Of a DNA stretch of 46,166 nucleotides, positions 25,630 through 36,874 are shown one piece after another; positions within the stretch are counted from its first letter, which is position 1; each line of letters starts with the position of its first letter. Source of the DNA: Scleroderma bovista (taxonomy: Eukaryota > Basidiomycota > Agaricomycetes > Boletales > Sclerodermataceae). The stretch is taken from positions 1 to 46,166 of the forward strand of contig JAYMGJ010000143.1 in NCBI GenBank assembly GCA_037178675.1. The letters run 5' to 3'. The notes beneath the pieces were generated by a model. It was not told the DNA's origin. It did not search any database and saw nothing but the letters and a program-made list of their open reading frames with translations. Made by a program: the position numbers and the translations under genes.

Positions 25630-27378
25630 ATGTAATGTTTCACTTTCTCTGCTTAAGAGTCCAATAACTCACCTTGACCTTCCTAGCCCTGGACATATAT
25701 CCTGTCCAGGTTGCAAAGCCGTATTTCCAACAGCTGATCATGTTGTAGATCATCTCAATAGTGATACATTGTGCTGGCCTGAAGACTTGTGCTCGAAGAC
25801 ATTAGCACCACCCCCCGCCTTTGTCTGTGGCCCGACGAGATCACAGGTACAAAGCTTGACTTATGGGACATTTCACCCCAAGTCAGGATACATCTTTGGT
25901 TCCGCTCCAAACCTCTTCGAACAAATGCAACAGAACGAATTTGAGTATCGCCACCTTCACAATGCGTATTACCCTTTCAAAGATCAAGCAGAGTGGGAGC
26001 TAGGATGGTTCATATGTCAGAGTGTTTCAGCTAGCAATGCTGAGCGCTTTCTTAAGCTTCAATGGGTATGTACGCATATTTTCAAATTAGCTATGATTTT
26101 GAATCTACTCAACAAAGTTCAATGATCGACAGCCTTCTTTCAAGGACAAGAAACACTTGTATGAATGGATGGAGTCTTTACCACAGGGAACACTGTGGCA
26201 TTGCACGGAAATCGCACTCTCTGGCTACACGTCAGTTCATCCAATCTACCTGATTTGGCGCGATGGATTAGAAGTGATCAAAATGATATTCAGCAACCCT
26301 ATATTTGCCAAGATGATGACTTACGATCCCCATGTCGTGTCTGTAGACGGACAACGGGAGTATGGCAAGTTTTTCTCTTCCAAATATGCTTGGGCATTAC
26401 AGGTATAATCACACAGTCGGTTTGAATGGAATCGTACTCACCCATGTATAGGACTTACTTCCCGAAGGCACCACGATTATTCCCGTCATGGCCGCATCTG
26501 ACAAAATGGCGGTCACTAGCCATGCTGGCAACCTTGAAATGCACCCGCTGTTCCTCACTACCGGTAACATCTGATCCGATGTATGCATGAAGGCTACTTC
26601 CCATGCTTGGAGCCTGGCCGTGTTTATGCCAATCCCGAAATTCGACGTTCATCCTGATTATCAAACGATTCTGCAAGCCAGAGTCTGGCACAAGTGCATG
26701 GATATTGTATGTGCCAATCTCAAAGTCACAGCTCGTACTGGCATGTACACACCCGATCCTGATGGGCACCTTCGCTATTGCTTCACACCACTCATTGCTT
26801 ACACCGCCGATCTCCCGGAACAGCAGATGATTTCAGGCACTTCCCATGGCTCTTCCCCTGTCACTCTCGCAAAGGTCCAAGACTTTGGCGATGGCACACT
26901 CCACCCCTCTCGAGATGTAAAGCACATACTTCAGATGCTGTTCGAAATTTGTCAAGAAGTCGACCCTTGGGATGTGCACACATTTCAGAAGAAGTGCAAA
27001 GAGCGGGGCCCTTTAGGTGTTCACCTCCCCTTATACAGAAACTGGTTTTTCACAGATCCCTCCATCTTCCTTGTCCCTGAACTGCTTCACGCATGCCACA
27101 AGTTTTTTTTCGACCACATTTTAAAGTGGTGCAAAGAGGTCGTTGGAACTAGGGAACTCGATGCTCGTTACAAGTCGATGCACAAGCATGTCAGCATACG
27201 CCACTTTACGTCCGGTGTATCCCATGTTCAGCAAATGACTGGGAGAGAGTACCGTGAAATCCAATGCACCATTGTTGCCATTATTTCTGGTGCAGCTCCT
27301 CCACATAATGCACCTGCATTGTCCCATACAACACGGACAGACGAAGCTGACAATCGGCTGTGCTACATGACCAGCTGA
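25630..27378 (+). pseudogene. Plavaka-type transposase, nonsense-mutated and 3'-truncated
   Basis: Plavaka elements are CACTA-related DNA transposons of basidiomycetes. The N-terminus has a zinc-finger-like CPGCKAVFPTADHVVDHL. The middle shows YEWMESLPQGTLWHCTEI, the hallmark DLLPEGTTIIPVMAASDKM and TTGNI, then SHAWSLAVFMP, and later RYCFTPLIAYTADLPEQQM and ARYKSMHKHVSIRHF. Introns are visible at about 26066-26119 and 26405-26451. An in-frame TGA at 26572-26574 breaks the reading between GNI and SDV. The C-terminal part is missing: after SGAAPP the sequence degenerates and stops at 27376-27378. It is therefore an inactive copy, truncated before the LTR that follows. Confidence 0.8.
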
Positions 27379-28036
27379 GATAGGGCCCAGCCATGGTGCA
27401 TCCCCATGTCATACGAGTGGGCTAATGGTAAGGTGTTTCACCATGCCATATTGGTGGCTCATGGAAAGGTTGTCACCAAGTAATATTGGTGGGCTGACAC
27501 ACTAGTACACTAGATCAGGATATGGCCTGTGGCAATAGGACCTAATGCGGCAAGGGAGCTGCGGCATGCGGCCAGAGGACTATATGCCGCAGATTCAGGC
27601 CGAGGATTGCAGGGGGCTTGCCGCAGCATTTCGGCAAAAGGACGGTAGTAAGTGCTGCAATGCAGCTAGCCTGCGGACGGGAGCCAATAGAAGGGCCTCT
27701 GTACCAGTGTCCCATGCTTTGCATTTGGCTGTGGTATTGGTGTCCTGTGCTTTGCATTGGGCTGTACCTTTGGTGTCCCTTTCTTGTTGCAGGGCCAGCC
27801 AAAGAAACAGCATCCCGTGCTTTCCAATGGGCTGCATGCATGGTGTACCTTTAAGAATACCCAGCCATGGGATTGGTGTCCCATGACTATGAGTAGGCCC
27901 TGGAGCCAGTTTCATCTATTATGTGCAGGGCACATGGCAACAATAGGTACAATGTCCCATAGCATTAGGTGGGCCCTCAGAAAGGTGTTATCTACCTATA
28001 TGGGAGGGCCTTGCAGTACACTTCAAAGTGACAGGC
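27379..28036. repeat. Degenerate short repeats after the Plavaka relic
   Basis: Between about 27700 and 27890 a phrase like GGTGTCCC(A/T)TGCTTTGCAT recurs three to four times with variation (TGGTGTCCCATGCTTTGCAT, GGTGTCCTGTGCTTTGCAT, CATCCCGTGCTTTCCAAT). These may be subterminal repeats of the truncated transposon. Open frames here are low-complexity by-products. No gene is supported. Confidence 0.4.
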
Positions 28037-29263
28037 TGTCAAGACCGGTTCTCCTCGACGATCTTACTAGGAGGTCCAGAGGTGCAGGGAACTAATGAGG
28101 AGGTAAGTCCAGACACTAGTAGGTGCTAGTTAGTGCGGAGAGTCAAGTCCGGGTCAAACGAATGAAGTCCGGGCACTAGAGAAGCACAGGGAGTAAGTCC
28201 GGGTTTTTGCGGAGTAAGTCCGGACCGCGGGAAAGTGGTCCGGAGTTGAGCGCAGCTTGTCCGGAGCGAAGGACATCCCAGAGGTGGGATAAGTCCTGAG
28301 AGGTCTAGCGTCGAGTCTGGGACAGAGGTGGCTTTTGCCCTCGTGCAAGTAGGAGACTTGCTAGGATTGGACATAGGACCAAGGGGACGAGATAGGACGG
28401 AGGCCGGAGTTGGCCGGAGTTCAGGAGTTCAGATGAACAGATGGATTAGGAGAGCATAATGGGTAGTACAGAGTGGGGAGTATCTTAGTCGAGATTTGAT
28501 CTAAGGAAACTACTAGGCTGGAGTATAGTAGTCTATATAGTAAATGAGAACTAGGGTGAGTATATACGGTGACAAGTAAACACCTTAGTTGGGACAAGGG
28601 ATGGAGCAGAAACGGACAGGAAAATAAAGCAGGTACAGGAAAATAAACCGGAGCGGGAGCAGACACGGGGAACTAGAGATACAGGGACAACGGAGGAAAA
28701 GCAGGGACAAGGGAACTAGGTCGGAAGAGGCCAGGTAAGGGTCAGAGGTGGACTTAACTAATGTTAAGTCCGGAGTGATGTCCAGGACCGGAGGAAGTGC
28801 ATGACCGGAGGAAGTGCAAGAGCGGAGGGAGTGTGCGAGTGGAGGAAGGGCGGAGTATCCGGAGGAAGGTCCGGAGTTGGACATGGGAATGTCCTAAGCC
28901 TTTGGTGGACCTGACAGAGGAAGCGGAGCAGGAGCAGGAGCAGAACTGAGCCAGAGTTGGATGTACCAGCCGGAGTTGGGCTACGTTGCAGACAAGGCTA
29001 AGGGAGTGGCCGGACTGAAACCGGAGTAGCGACTAGTGGTAGGTACAGGTCCGACATGGAGGAGTTAGACCGCGGATCTGTCTATAGGAAGACAGGGGTT
29101 AGTCCTGAGGCAGAGATGAACGTAGTGACCGGAGTTGAGCTGGAGTGCAGCTATAGGGCTGGAGATGGCTGGACTAGATCCGGAGTTGCATCTATGCCTA
29201 AGGAGAGGTCAGGCGGGCCAGGGTTAGACCGGAGTTGCGACTGGGAAAAGTATGGATATGACA
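28037..29263 (-). mobile_element. Solo LTR, copy 1 (inverted relative to copy 2)
   Basis: The block starts TGTCAAGACCGG and ends ATGGATATGACA, giving a perfect TGTCA/TGACA terminal inverted repeat. It aligns along its whole length with the reverse complement of 33279-34558 (for example GGTTCTCCTC(G/A)ACGATCTT at the outer end, GGAAAAGTATGGATATGACA at the inner end). It is rich in CCGGAGT words and has no long coding frame of its own. The immediate flanks are CAGGC on the left and CGAAC on the right, so no clean target duplication is present. CAGGC does recur seven bases further in, at 29270-29274. Orientation is assigned relative to a TATATAAAC in copy 2 and is tentative. Confidence 0.85.
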
Positions 29264-30387
29264 CGAACCCAGGCCGTGCTTGCTGGCAATGTTGCTGCAG
29301 CAAGATTGCATGCAGTATGATGACGGCAGTCAGAGCAAGGTCAAGGTCGCGTTCACAAGCACTGAGGAAACCTGCACCGCGTCGGCGTTCACCATCTGCG
29401 CCCTCAACGCTCAACTGAGGAAGGTCACAGCGTGCAAAAAGCCAACGTCAGACCCCGGCACCAGCAGTGGCCAATCCGCCCAGGAAACCAAGTAAGTTGT
29501 TCATTATTTGAACAATTTAATATTATTTCTATCGATATTCCATCCAGTTTTTGATGGGGTACTGATCAATACTCCAGCATGGCTAGGGAAGACATCGAGG
29601 ACAGCAAGTCCATCATCAACGGCCGCTGGCAGTGGCATGAACCCTCCCACAACACCGGGAGACAGTACGAATACGTCGAATGTACAAGATCTCGAGGAGG
29701 AGGTTGTCTGTTTGAGGGAAAAGCAGGCCGAAATGGAACGAAAGGTGGACGAAGCGAATGCAAGATTGGCCGTCGTGCTCGGAGAAGTCGCCAGCTTACG
29801 GCAGGTGGTTGAAGCGATGCGGGAACAGCTGTTCCCAACACCATCCCACCTTCAACATCCGGCATCGCGGCAGGCATTCGCACCGACACAGCCGGCATCT
29901 GACTCAACATGTCCCAAGGTCTCGCAGTGCGCTCACCCCAGTCCACCAAGCCCGTTGGCACTAGCGCCTACCACAATGCTGGAAGAAATGGCATCGTCCA
30001 ACAATCTGTCCCGACATGGCTCGAGTGAGCCGACCGGCACCCATGGTATGCAGGTTGCGCTGCGCAACAATGCCTCAAGTCTGGAGGTGGCAACTCCAGG
30101 CTTGGTCGATGAAAGGGGTGCCAGCAAGCCAACTGGTGATAGCTACGACTGGGCCCCACCAAAAGGTAAGTCTGTCAATTACCAAGCCATGTGCTACTGA
30201 TCACAAGATTGTGTTGTTGACAGCGATTTGTGATGAAGTGGCCGCAACCATAGAGACCGGCAATATTCCAGCAATCGAGGTCAGCCCGCCAGAAGATGGA
30301 GATGTTGGGCCGGCATCCGATATGGAGATTGGGAGTTCCGATGCCGATGCCGGGCATGATGCCGGTGTGCAAATGGAAACGGACTAA
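29264..30387 (+). CDS. Truncated Cys-cluster and coiled-coil protein
   Basis: Directly after the LTR a frame reads GRACWQCCCSKIACSMM followed by RARSRSRSQALRKPAPRRRS. The Cys spacing and basic tail resemble the zinc-cluster pattern of many Agaricomycete proteins. After an intron (GTAAGT at 29491), the next exon contains NVQDLEEEVVCLREKQAEME and RLAVVLGEVASLRQVVEAM, a clear heptad coiled coil, then a Ser/Pro-rich tail. An intron at about 30165-30222 leads to a last exon starting AICDEVAATIE and ending in an acidic Asp/Gly-rich tail, VQMETD. The frame joining the Cys part and the coiled-coil part is not clean (stop after APSTLN), so the first exon may be decayed. The 5' end is missing, apparently removed at the LTR junction. 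Function is unknown; a DNA-binding role is an inference. Confidence 0.45.
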
Positions 30388-31447
30388 TTTTCTTTTATCA
30401 TACCTACGTCTTTTGTACAATTTCCGCTTCCTATTCCATGTATACCATATACATCACATTGTAAAGTATATTTATGCATGTAGAGTTGTCCTTGTGAATC
30501 ATTGACACAGCCTGAGAACTCTGTCAGAGACATGCCAGTAATGGTCTCAACCACAGCCATGAATGCATTGCCAATATGTCGCCGGCACATCCCAAATTTA
30601 CCTGTGGAGTAACTTTTCAACGTTACTGATATACATGAATACCAAGAGCAGGCTAGATGTGTCCTACAGATATTACTATAATTGCCATGTATGGCAGCAT
30701 CAAGTATTGGAAGGAGCAACATACTTTTAATCCACTGGCACAACACAATCAGCAGAACATACAAGGGAGAACATACACTCGGCACTGCATCAGCACATAC
30801 AATCAGCATACAATCGGCACAACCACCGGCAGCATTACATCCATGCCGCTGCAACAGTGATCAGCACTTGCATAACATTGGCACTTGCAAACCATTCGCA
30901 CAAGACACTATCGGCACAGCAACATCGGCACAACATACCATCGGCACAACATACCATCGGCACAACATACCATCGGCACAACATACCATCGGCACAACAT
31001 ACCATCAGCACTACATACTATTGGCACTACATACTATTGGCACTACATACTATTGGCACATCACACTATTGGCACTATGTACATGATACTATCCCAATCT
31101 TTCACTGGCAAATGCAAGATTTACCTTTGCAGTAATTCTTCGATGTTACCGATATACATAAATAGCAAGAGTATCTATAATTGCCGTGGATGGCGGCATT
31201 AGGTGTTGATTGAGGTAACATACTGTAATCGGCACACACCCCGGCGGCAGGACATACATTTGTAATACCATCAGCACTTGTATAACATCGGCACTTGCCA
31301 ATACCTTTGGCACAACACACTATCAGCAAATCTTTCCAGTGGTGAGATAAATGAACTATATATGGAAACCATTATTATATAATCATTCAATTGTGATTTC
31401 CATTCCACGTCAATTCCATCTTGTCAACTTGCATCTTTGCTACCGCT
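30388..31447. repeat. Intergenic repeat region with a duplicated flank
   Basis: The segments at about 30600-30900 and 31120-31335 are diverged direct copies. Both contain a GATATACAT(G/A)AAT(A/AC) phrase, then TATAATTGCC(A/G)TG(T/G)ATGGC, then CAACATACT or GTAACATACT, and (A/T)CAGCACTTG(C/T)ATAACAT. The duplication brackets the tandem array described separately. No gene is supported here; long frames over the array are repeats translated. Confidence 0.7.
30909..31080. repeat. 16-bp tandem array, unit ATCGGCACAACATACC
   Basis: Five exact or nearly exact copies of ATCGGCACAACATACC run from 30924 to 31003. About five diverged units follow (ATTGGCACTACATACT and similar), with one imperfect unit before. 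In the later copies CGG becomes CAG or TGG, again a CpG-type change. The core CGGCACAA is shared with the repeat units of the large palindrome ten kilobases to the right. Confidence 0.95.
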
Positions 31448-32766
31448 ATGCCACCTAAGTCTGTCAGATTTGATAGCGCAAGTCCGCGGAAATTGAGTGA
31501 GTAATTTCTCTCCTCTGAGCTGATCTGCATGACATCATTATCAGCCATTCCTGCACTGCCAGTGTGGCACCTGCCTCCATCCATTGTCGATGAACGCCTG
31601 CCATCAAGCATGGACTGAATGCCACCCTCTCCCCCACGCCACGGGATGCGCACAGGTGAAACAAATGTGTCTGTGAGGAACAATGATGCAATGTCTGGGG
31701 ACAGCAACAGACAAGCAACAGCGGCAAACAATCAGTTACCGGCCCCCTTGCAATCAGCTCCAATCAACCTCCCTGGCCCCTCAGCACATGAGATGCGTGC
31801 AGCAACCCCCACAACTAGATCCCAGGCTTGGATGCCACCGTCGCCTCCAATCGCTGCCAGTTCATCCAATGTGCCGTCTACCCTCACCATTCGGTCACAG
31901 GCATCAATGCCACCCCCGGCAGCAATGCCAGCTACCCCATCGGTTCGGCCATCATCCCAAGGCACCCAACCACAAGCATGGATGCCACCGTCGCCATCCC
32001 CCACGATGGCCGCATGGATCCCGCCCTCTCCAGTGCACGTGCCACGTATTGGGACGTCATCCCCATCAATGCCGGCATCCTCAGTCCCGGCATCACCATC
32101 CAGCCTGGCATCACCATCCAGCCCAGCATCGCCATCGCTCCCGGCATCGCCATCGAGCCCGGCATCACTATCTAGCCCGGCATCGCTATCTAGCCTGGCA
32201 TCAAGCCAGCGGATTCCCACCTCCCCAATGGAGGCAGAATCATCTCCTGAGGCTGTATCTGGATCGCATGCATGATTCCGGGAACACGTGCATGCAGAGG
32301 ATGGTAAGTCAGTATTACTGCAGGAATTATGTGTATTTAACAATCATCCAGTGGAATATTTTGAGATGGTGGACAGGATTAATGCATTGCATGAGCATTT
32401 GGATCCATTCCAGAGTGATGCGCTTTCATGTAAGTCTCTCTTGGGCTTGATCCATAGTATCAGTTGATCAGTTGTCATCTAGTGGCCTCTGCAAGGCAAG
32501 TTGCTACATCCGTCCCTCCTAGGAACTTGCCCGACCTACTCCCACTCGATGCTGGCCTTGATCACCCTATGATCGCGGCCTACATTCATTATGCAAACAC
32601 GTTGCTCGACACTGCCAGGTTGTGGAGATCGGAAATGTGCCAGAGAGCGATGTTGGCAAATGTGCGGGATATGTTGGCTAGGTCAGCCCGACTTGGCGAG
32701 AATGGTGACATAATTGAGTCCGATCACCCTGAGGATGTGGTAGTATTAGATCCCTCCAAGCTGTAG
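31448..32766 (+). CDS. Proline/serine-rich element protein, probably damaged
   Basis: Exon 1 (31448-31496) encodes MPPKSVRFDSASPRKL. Exon 2 (31545-32429) is Pro/Ser/Ala-rich, with WMPPSP repeated and a run of SPAS/SLAS repeats over 32060-32215. Exon 3 (32483-32766) encodes a helical end with MIAAYIHYANTLLDTARL and stops after LDPSKL. Reading frame is kept across the exons only if TGA codons at 31616-31618 and 32273-32275 are crossed. The second could lie in a 45-nt intron (32255-32299); the first has no obvious splice escape. It could therefore be a pseudogene or two proteins. No family is recognised. It converges on the basic accessory gene exons at 32847. Confidence 0.5.
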
Positions 32767-32846
32767 TTTTGTTACAGTAGTGCGGCAATAAAATCTTTCG
32801 GCACAAGACATGGCAGATTTGACAATAGCATTATTCTACAAGTATA

Positions 32847-33222
32847 TTATTTGCGGCGTCTCTTTGGGCTAGGCGTAGGGACATCGGCATTGGGCCGCTT
32901 TGGCCGCCTTCTTTGCCGTTCCGGTTGACTAGGCCCGGCAATGGCATTGACATGTTGAGCCCTGGCAATCCGGCGTGTGCTGGCAGCCCGCTTCCCCTTG
33001 CCTCCAGAGTGTGTGGCATCATCATCCCCTGATCGACCACCCTCCATCCCATTTGTGTTGCCAATGGAATGCATAGTTAATTCACCAACTATCATTTGTC
33101 GGAATTGCTCAAATGGATATTGAAATAGGCAAACTTACATTCCACCGGCGCATCGGCTGTGTTCTTTTAACCCGGGGCTTTGGCTTCATCGGTCCATTAG
33201 CATTGACATTGCCGGGATCCAT
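32847..33222 (-). CDS. Basic C-terminal exons of the accessory gene, cut off by an LTR
   Basis: A first exon reads MDPGNVNANGPMKPKPRVKR and ends MRRWN at GTAAGT (about 33137). A second exon continues QFRQMIVGELTMH and ends in a strongly basic tail with RRRPKRPNADVPTPSPKRRR, a likely nuclear localisation signal. On its own this would be a 110-120 residue basic protein. The 1.28 kb LTR with target duplication lies only 50 bp upstream. If it is removed in thought, these exons fall in line with the minus-strand accessory gene at 34580-36453. I therefore favour one gene split by an LTR in an intron. A separate small gene is the alternative. Confidence 0.5.
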
Positions 33223-33278
33223 ATGTGCTTTTTCTTATATGAGAATACGTGCCATTTCCAAGTAATTGAGACCAATAC

Positions 33279-34558
33279 TGTCATATCCATACTTTTCCAG
33301 TCGCAACTCCGGTCTAACCATGGCCCGCCTGACCTCTCCTTAGGCATAGATGCAACTCCGGATCTAGTCCAGCCATCTCCAGCCCTATAGCTGCACTCCA
33401 GCTCAACTCCGGTCACTACGTCCATCTCCGCCTCAGGACTAACCCCTGTCTTCCTACAGACAGATCTGCGGTCTAACTCCTCCGTGTCGGACCTGTACCT
33501 ACCACTAGTCACTACTCCGGTTTCAGTCCGGCCACTCCCTTAGCCTTGTCTGCAACGTAGCCCAACTCCGGTTGGTACATCCAACTCCGGCTCAGTTCTG
33601 CTCCTGCTCCTGCTCCACTTCCTCTGTCAGGTCCACCAAAGGCTTAGGACATTTCCATGTCCAACTCCGGACCTTCCTCCGGCTACTCTGCCCTTCCTCC
33701 ACCTGTGCACTCCCTCTGCTCTTGCACTTCCTCCGGTCCCACTTCCTCCGGTCCCACTTCCTCCGGTCCCACTTCCTCCGGTCCCACTTCCTCCGGTCCT
33801 GGACATTGGTCCGGACTTAACATTAGTTAAGTCCACCTCTGACCCTTACCTGTCCTCTTCCAACCTAGTTCCCTTGTCCCTGCTTTTCCTCCGTCGTCCC
33901 TGTAACTCTAGTTCCCCGTGTCTGCTTCCGCTCCGGTTTATTTTCCTGTCCCTGCTTTATTTTCTTGTACCTGGTTTATTTTCCTGTCTGCTTCTGCTCC
34001 ATCCCTTGTCTCGACATTAAGGTGTTTACTTGTCACCGTATATACTCACCTTAGTTTTCATTACTATATAAACTACCGTACTCCGGCCTAGTAGTCCTTA
34101 GATCAAATCTCGACTAAGATACTCCCCACTCTGTACTACCCACCATGCTCTCCTAATCCCATCTTGTTCTCCTGAACTCCGGCCAACTCCGGCCTCTGTC
34201 CTATCTTGTCCCCTTGGTCCTATGTCTGATCCTAGCAAGTCTCCTACTTGCACGAGGGCAAAAGCCACCTCTGTCCCAGACTCGACGCTAGACCTCTCAG
34301 GACTATCCCACCTCTGGGATGTCCTTCACTCCGGACAAGCTGCGCTCAACTCCGGACCACTTTCCCGCGGTCCGGACTTACTCCGCAAAAACCCGGACTT
34401 ACTCCCTGTGCTTCTCTAGTGCCCGGACTTCGTTCGTTTGACCCGGACTTGACTCTCCACACTAACTAGCACCTACTAGTGTCTGGACTTACCTCCTCAT
34501 TAGTTCCCTGCACCTCTGGACCTCCTAGTAAGATCGTTGAGGAGAACCGGTTTTGACA
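33279..34558 (+). mobile_element. Solo LTR, copy 2, with AATAC target duplication
   Basis: The block starts TGTCATATCCATAC and ends GGTTTTGACA. It is flanked on both sides by the same five bases, AATAC (33274-33278 and 34559-34563), which is the expected integration footprint. The termini TGTCA/TGACA are inverted repeats. A TATATAAAC promoter-like site lies at about 34065. A short internal tandem repeat of TCCCACTTCCTCCGG (five copies) lies at 33733-33800; the opposite copy at 28780-28830 has fewer units. No internal retrotransposon genes lie between it and copy 1. It is therefore a solo LTR formed by LTR-LTR recombination. Confidence 0.93.
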
Positions 34559-34579
34559 AATACCCACCTTGCTGTTTAG

Positions 34580-36453
34580 GTTCGGCCGGCTGCCATGCCG
34601 TCAGTGCCGCTGATGCTCTTCATCAAGATGGTCCCACCGGCATAACAAAACCAAGCCCCATGCACCGTTTTCCTTAGCATTATGTCCATCTGAGTCATCC
34701 TCTATATATAAACTTCATATTCTGACAACAAAAATATTCAAAGGAACTGACCAGGCTGTTCAATGGGCGTTGTATGGCTTGCTGACAGGGATGTTCCAAA
34801 TGTAGGAGGATCAAATGCTTGGAATACGGATGGGGTGTACCATCATCCTGGTTTGACCGGCATTGGATGGTTGAAAGATCCATACCAATTGTGCGCCGCC
34901 TCTTCCGACTGCTTGCGAGTTCCACATCTCGTGCCGCAGGTTCTTTGAACCAGTCAAAACAAGTTGATAAAAGTATTCAGAGCTAACCTTTCAGGGGCGG
35001 CTTTGCTGCACTTATCATTCTGGCCACTGAGTCCTCACAATCTGATACTGGATCTTGTAATCCACCATCCATATCTCTCCATTTGTGAAATGTCAGTACA
35101 TCTTCCGGATCTGTCACTTGCCTATCGCGCCAGAATTCCAGTACCTTTGTAACTTCCTGATTTGTGAGCCGGGTCGGCTCTTTGAACTCCCAATGCTGTG
35201 GCAGGTACACAGATGAAATGTAGATACCGGTCTTTGCATGTATGGCAGCCCAAGGAACACTGGCACTTGGCTTGCTGCATGCCTTGCCTGCGGCAAGGGG
35301 TCAATTCTCCGTCTATTTACAAGGAAGAACTTACGATAATGCCATGTCACAAAGGTCCTCATAACATCCTTTCTCTCCAATGCTTGCATATTGAGGATGA
35401 TCAGAATCATTGGTGTGCCATCTTCCATTGTTGGTAAAACAGTTTGTGGCCTCTTCTGCCCTTTCTTCTGGCAGAGCGTCGGTCTGGCATCTTCATCGCT
35501 ATCATTGTGTTCTTCCCCTCCTATGGCCTGCTGTGCATAGGCATCCCAGTGGTGCTTGATGTCATCCCAATCGGCAAAGGTCTTCCCTTGTCCCAATGCC
35601 AAATTAAAGTCATGCCTGTGAATGTGAGTATACAAATACCACAAGTGAGAAGTGACATACATTCCCATCATGGGCTGACCATTCCGGCCCTTCCATGTCG
35701 CCATCACAACCACCCGCATCCCACACTGCCGCCACATTTCCTGCGCAAACTGTTTGACATATTGTTGGCCTTTTGTCTCAGCCATTCTGTTTGCAGATGA
35801 ATAATTGTCGAGATAACATGTCAAACTTACTTGGCCTGGACCTCTGCTGGCGGCTGCTCCTCGTTCCATTCATCAGCCTGCTTTGCCGTAGCATCCCTTT
35901 CCTCCTGGGTGAGCTTCCCCATGATGCATCCTACCGCATTTTGGTAGCCTTTAATCATGCCTGTGCTTCCTTGGGCAATTCCGGCCCGTTCGAATTCGGC
36001 TTCAATTTCTTTTTTCTTCAACTTCATTACGACTGATCTGGCAGTCCACCTACGTCCATACTTTACTAGGGCCTTTCGGGCATGGGCTCGGCTGTGGTTA
36101 TACAACCAATTTTTAATTGCCTGATATCACTGATGCATCAGTAGTCCATGTGAAGTTATGGAAATGGGGCGCACTTTTTTCTTCTTCTCCCATTCGTGTC
36201 CTTTGAGTGTGCTATTGGCAGGGAGATTTTTGATTTTTGCCTTCATGGCATTCTTCATACCTTTCCTTTGGTTGCTGTCAGCTGCCTTCCAGTCTTCCAA
36301 GGCTTCCTCAAGGACCTTGACCTCATCATCCCGGAGTTTTGTTTTTACCACATTTTGTGGTGCCTCTGTGCCCGACGAGTCAGAAGAATGGTCTTGCTCA
36401 TCTTCTGTATCAGGATTCTCCATAGATCTGCTGAATGAACAACTGCGGGCCAT
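34580..36453 (-). CDS. Conserved KDZ-neighbour accessory protein, probably nuclear
   Basis: Exon 1 (36453-36175) starts MARSCSFSRSMENPDTEDE, is acidic, then turns basic and ends HEWEKKKK. Exon 2 (36120-35831) opens with AIKNWLYNHSRAHARK, a Trp-centred helical motif like a homeodomain third helix, then KKKEIEAEFERAG. Exon 3 starts at 35786 (AETKGQQYVKQFAQEMW). Later exons contain DFNLALGQGKTFADWDDI, MEDGTPMILIILNMQ and HWEFKEPTRLTNQEV. The last part becomes basic (SSRKRRRTIG, about 34905). This layout (acidic N-terminus, NHSR helix, PW..T block, FW..RQ block, basic tail) is frequent in Agaricomycete genomes near transposable elements, function unknown. The 3' end beyond about 34580 seems to continue across the LTR to 32847. 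It is head-to-head with the KDZ transposase, about 0.4 kb apart. Confidence 0.7.
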
Positions 36454-36874
36454 GCTGTATGTTGAGTAGACTTAGATACTTTTTTGAGTGGTGCTGTGCT
36501 AGAGAAGTCCTGGACACTTTGTTGAAGGATTCCCGAGCTATTGTTTCTCCCATGTCAATTAGTGTTCAATTCCTCCATGCCGACCTCTTTTGGAAAGTCC
36601 ATTGGTGAGCTAGCTACTTCTGGGGCCGGCTATGTTGTTCGGCAGCTAACAAACTATTTCCAGACTTTAACTTAGGATCTAATTCAGTAGCGGCCACCAT
36701 ATATGGGATTTTTGCATTGGTGCCTGATCTTCAAGTCCATATTACAAAAGCTAGATCCAAATCGGCAGATCCAAAGATCCCTTTCCGATCACTGTCCGTG
36801 CTGTTTCAATGAGGCTTCAGTGAGATACAATGTGGAAAGACTTTGTGCAGGGATTTCCTCATCAGATACCACTC
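36454..36874. promoter_or_regulatory. Divergent intergenic region between accessory gene and KDZ transposase
   Basis: The two genes start on opposite strands about 0.4 kb apart, so this stretch must hold both promoters. I see no clear paired TATA boxes or repeated operator. The inference rests only on gene arrangement. Confidence 0.5.

Noticed and set aside
27542..27915. Overlapping frames on both strands after the Plavaka relic
   Set aside because: They translate degenerate short repeats and no protein signature is visible.
28126..29414. Several frames of 60-100 codons
   Set aside because: They lie within or across the edge of the LTR, mirror frames in the other LTR copy, and have no domain.
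30909..31080. CRISPR-like array
   Set aside because: The repeats are directly adjacent with no spacers, and the genome is fungal.
30682..31202. Long plus-strand frames rich in His, Thr and Gly repeats
   Set aside because: They are the 16-bp tandem array read as protein; all three frames are open because the repeat lacks stops.
31683..32450. 255-codon His/Arg/Pro-rich plus-strand frame
   Set aside because: It is an out-of-frame reading of the Pro/Ser-rich exon; the other frame has matching splice sites and a plausible C-terminus.
33572..33836. Frames with repeated HFLRS or GTGGS peptides
   Set aside because: They come from a short tandem repeat inside the solo LTR.
28037..34558. A full LTR retrotransposon bounded by the two LTRs
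   Set aside because: The LTRs are in opposite orientation and no gag, protease, reverse transcriptase or integrase lies between them.
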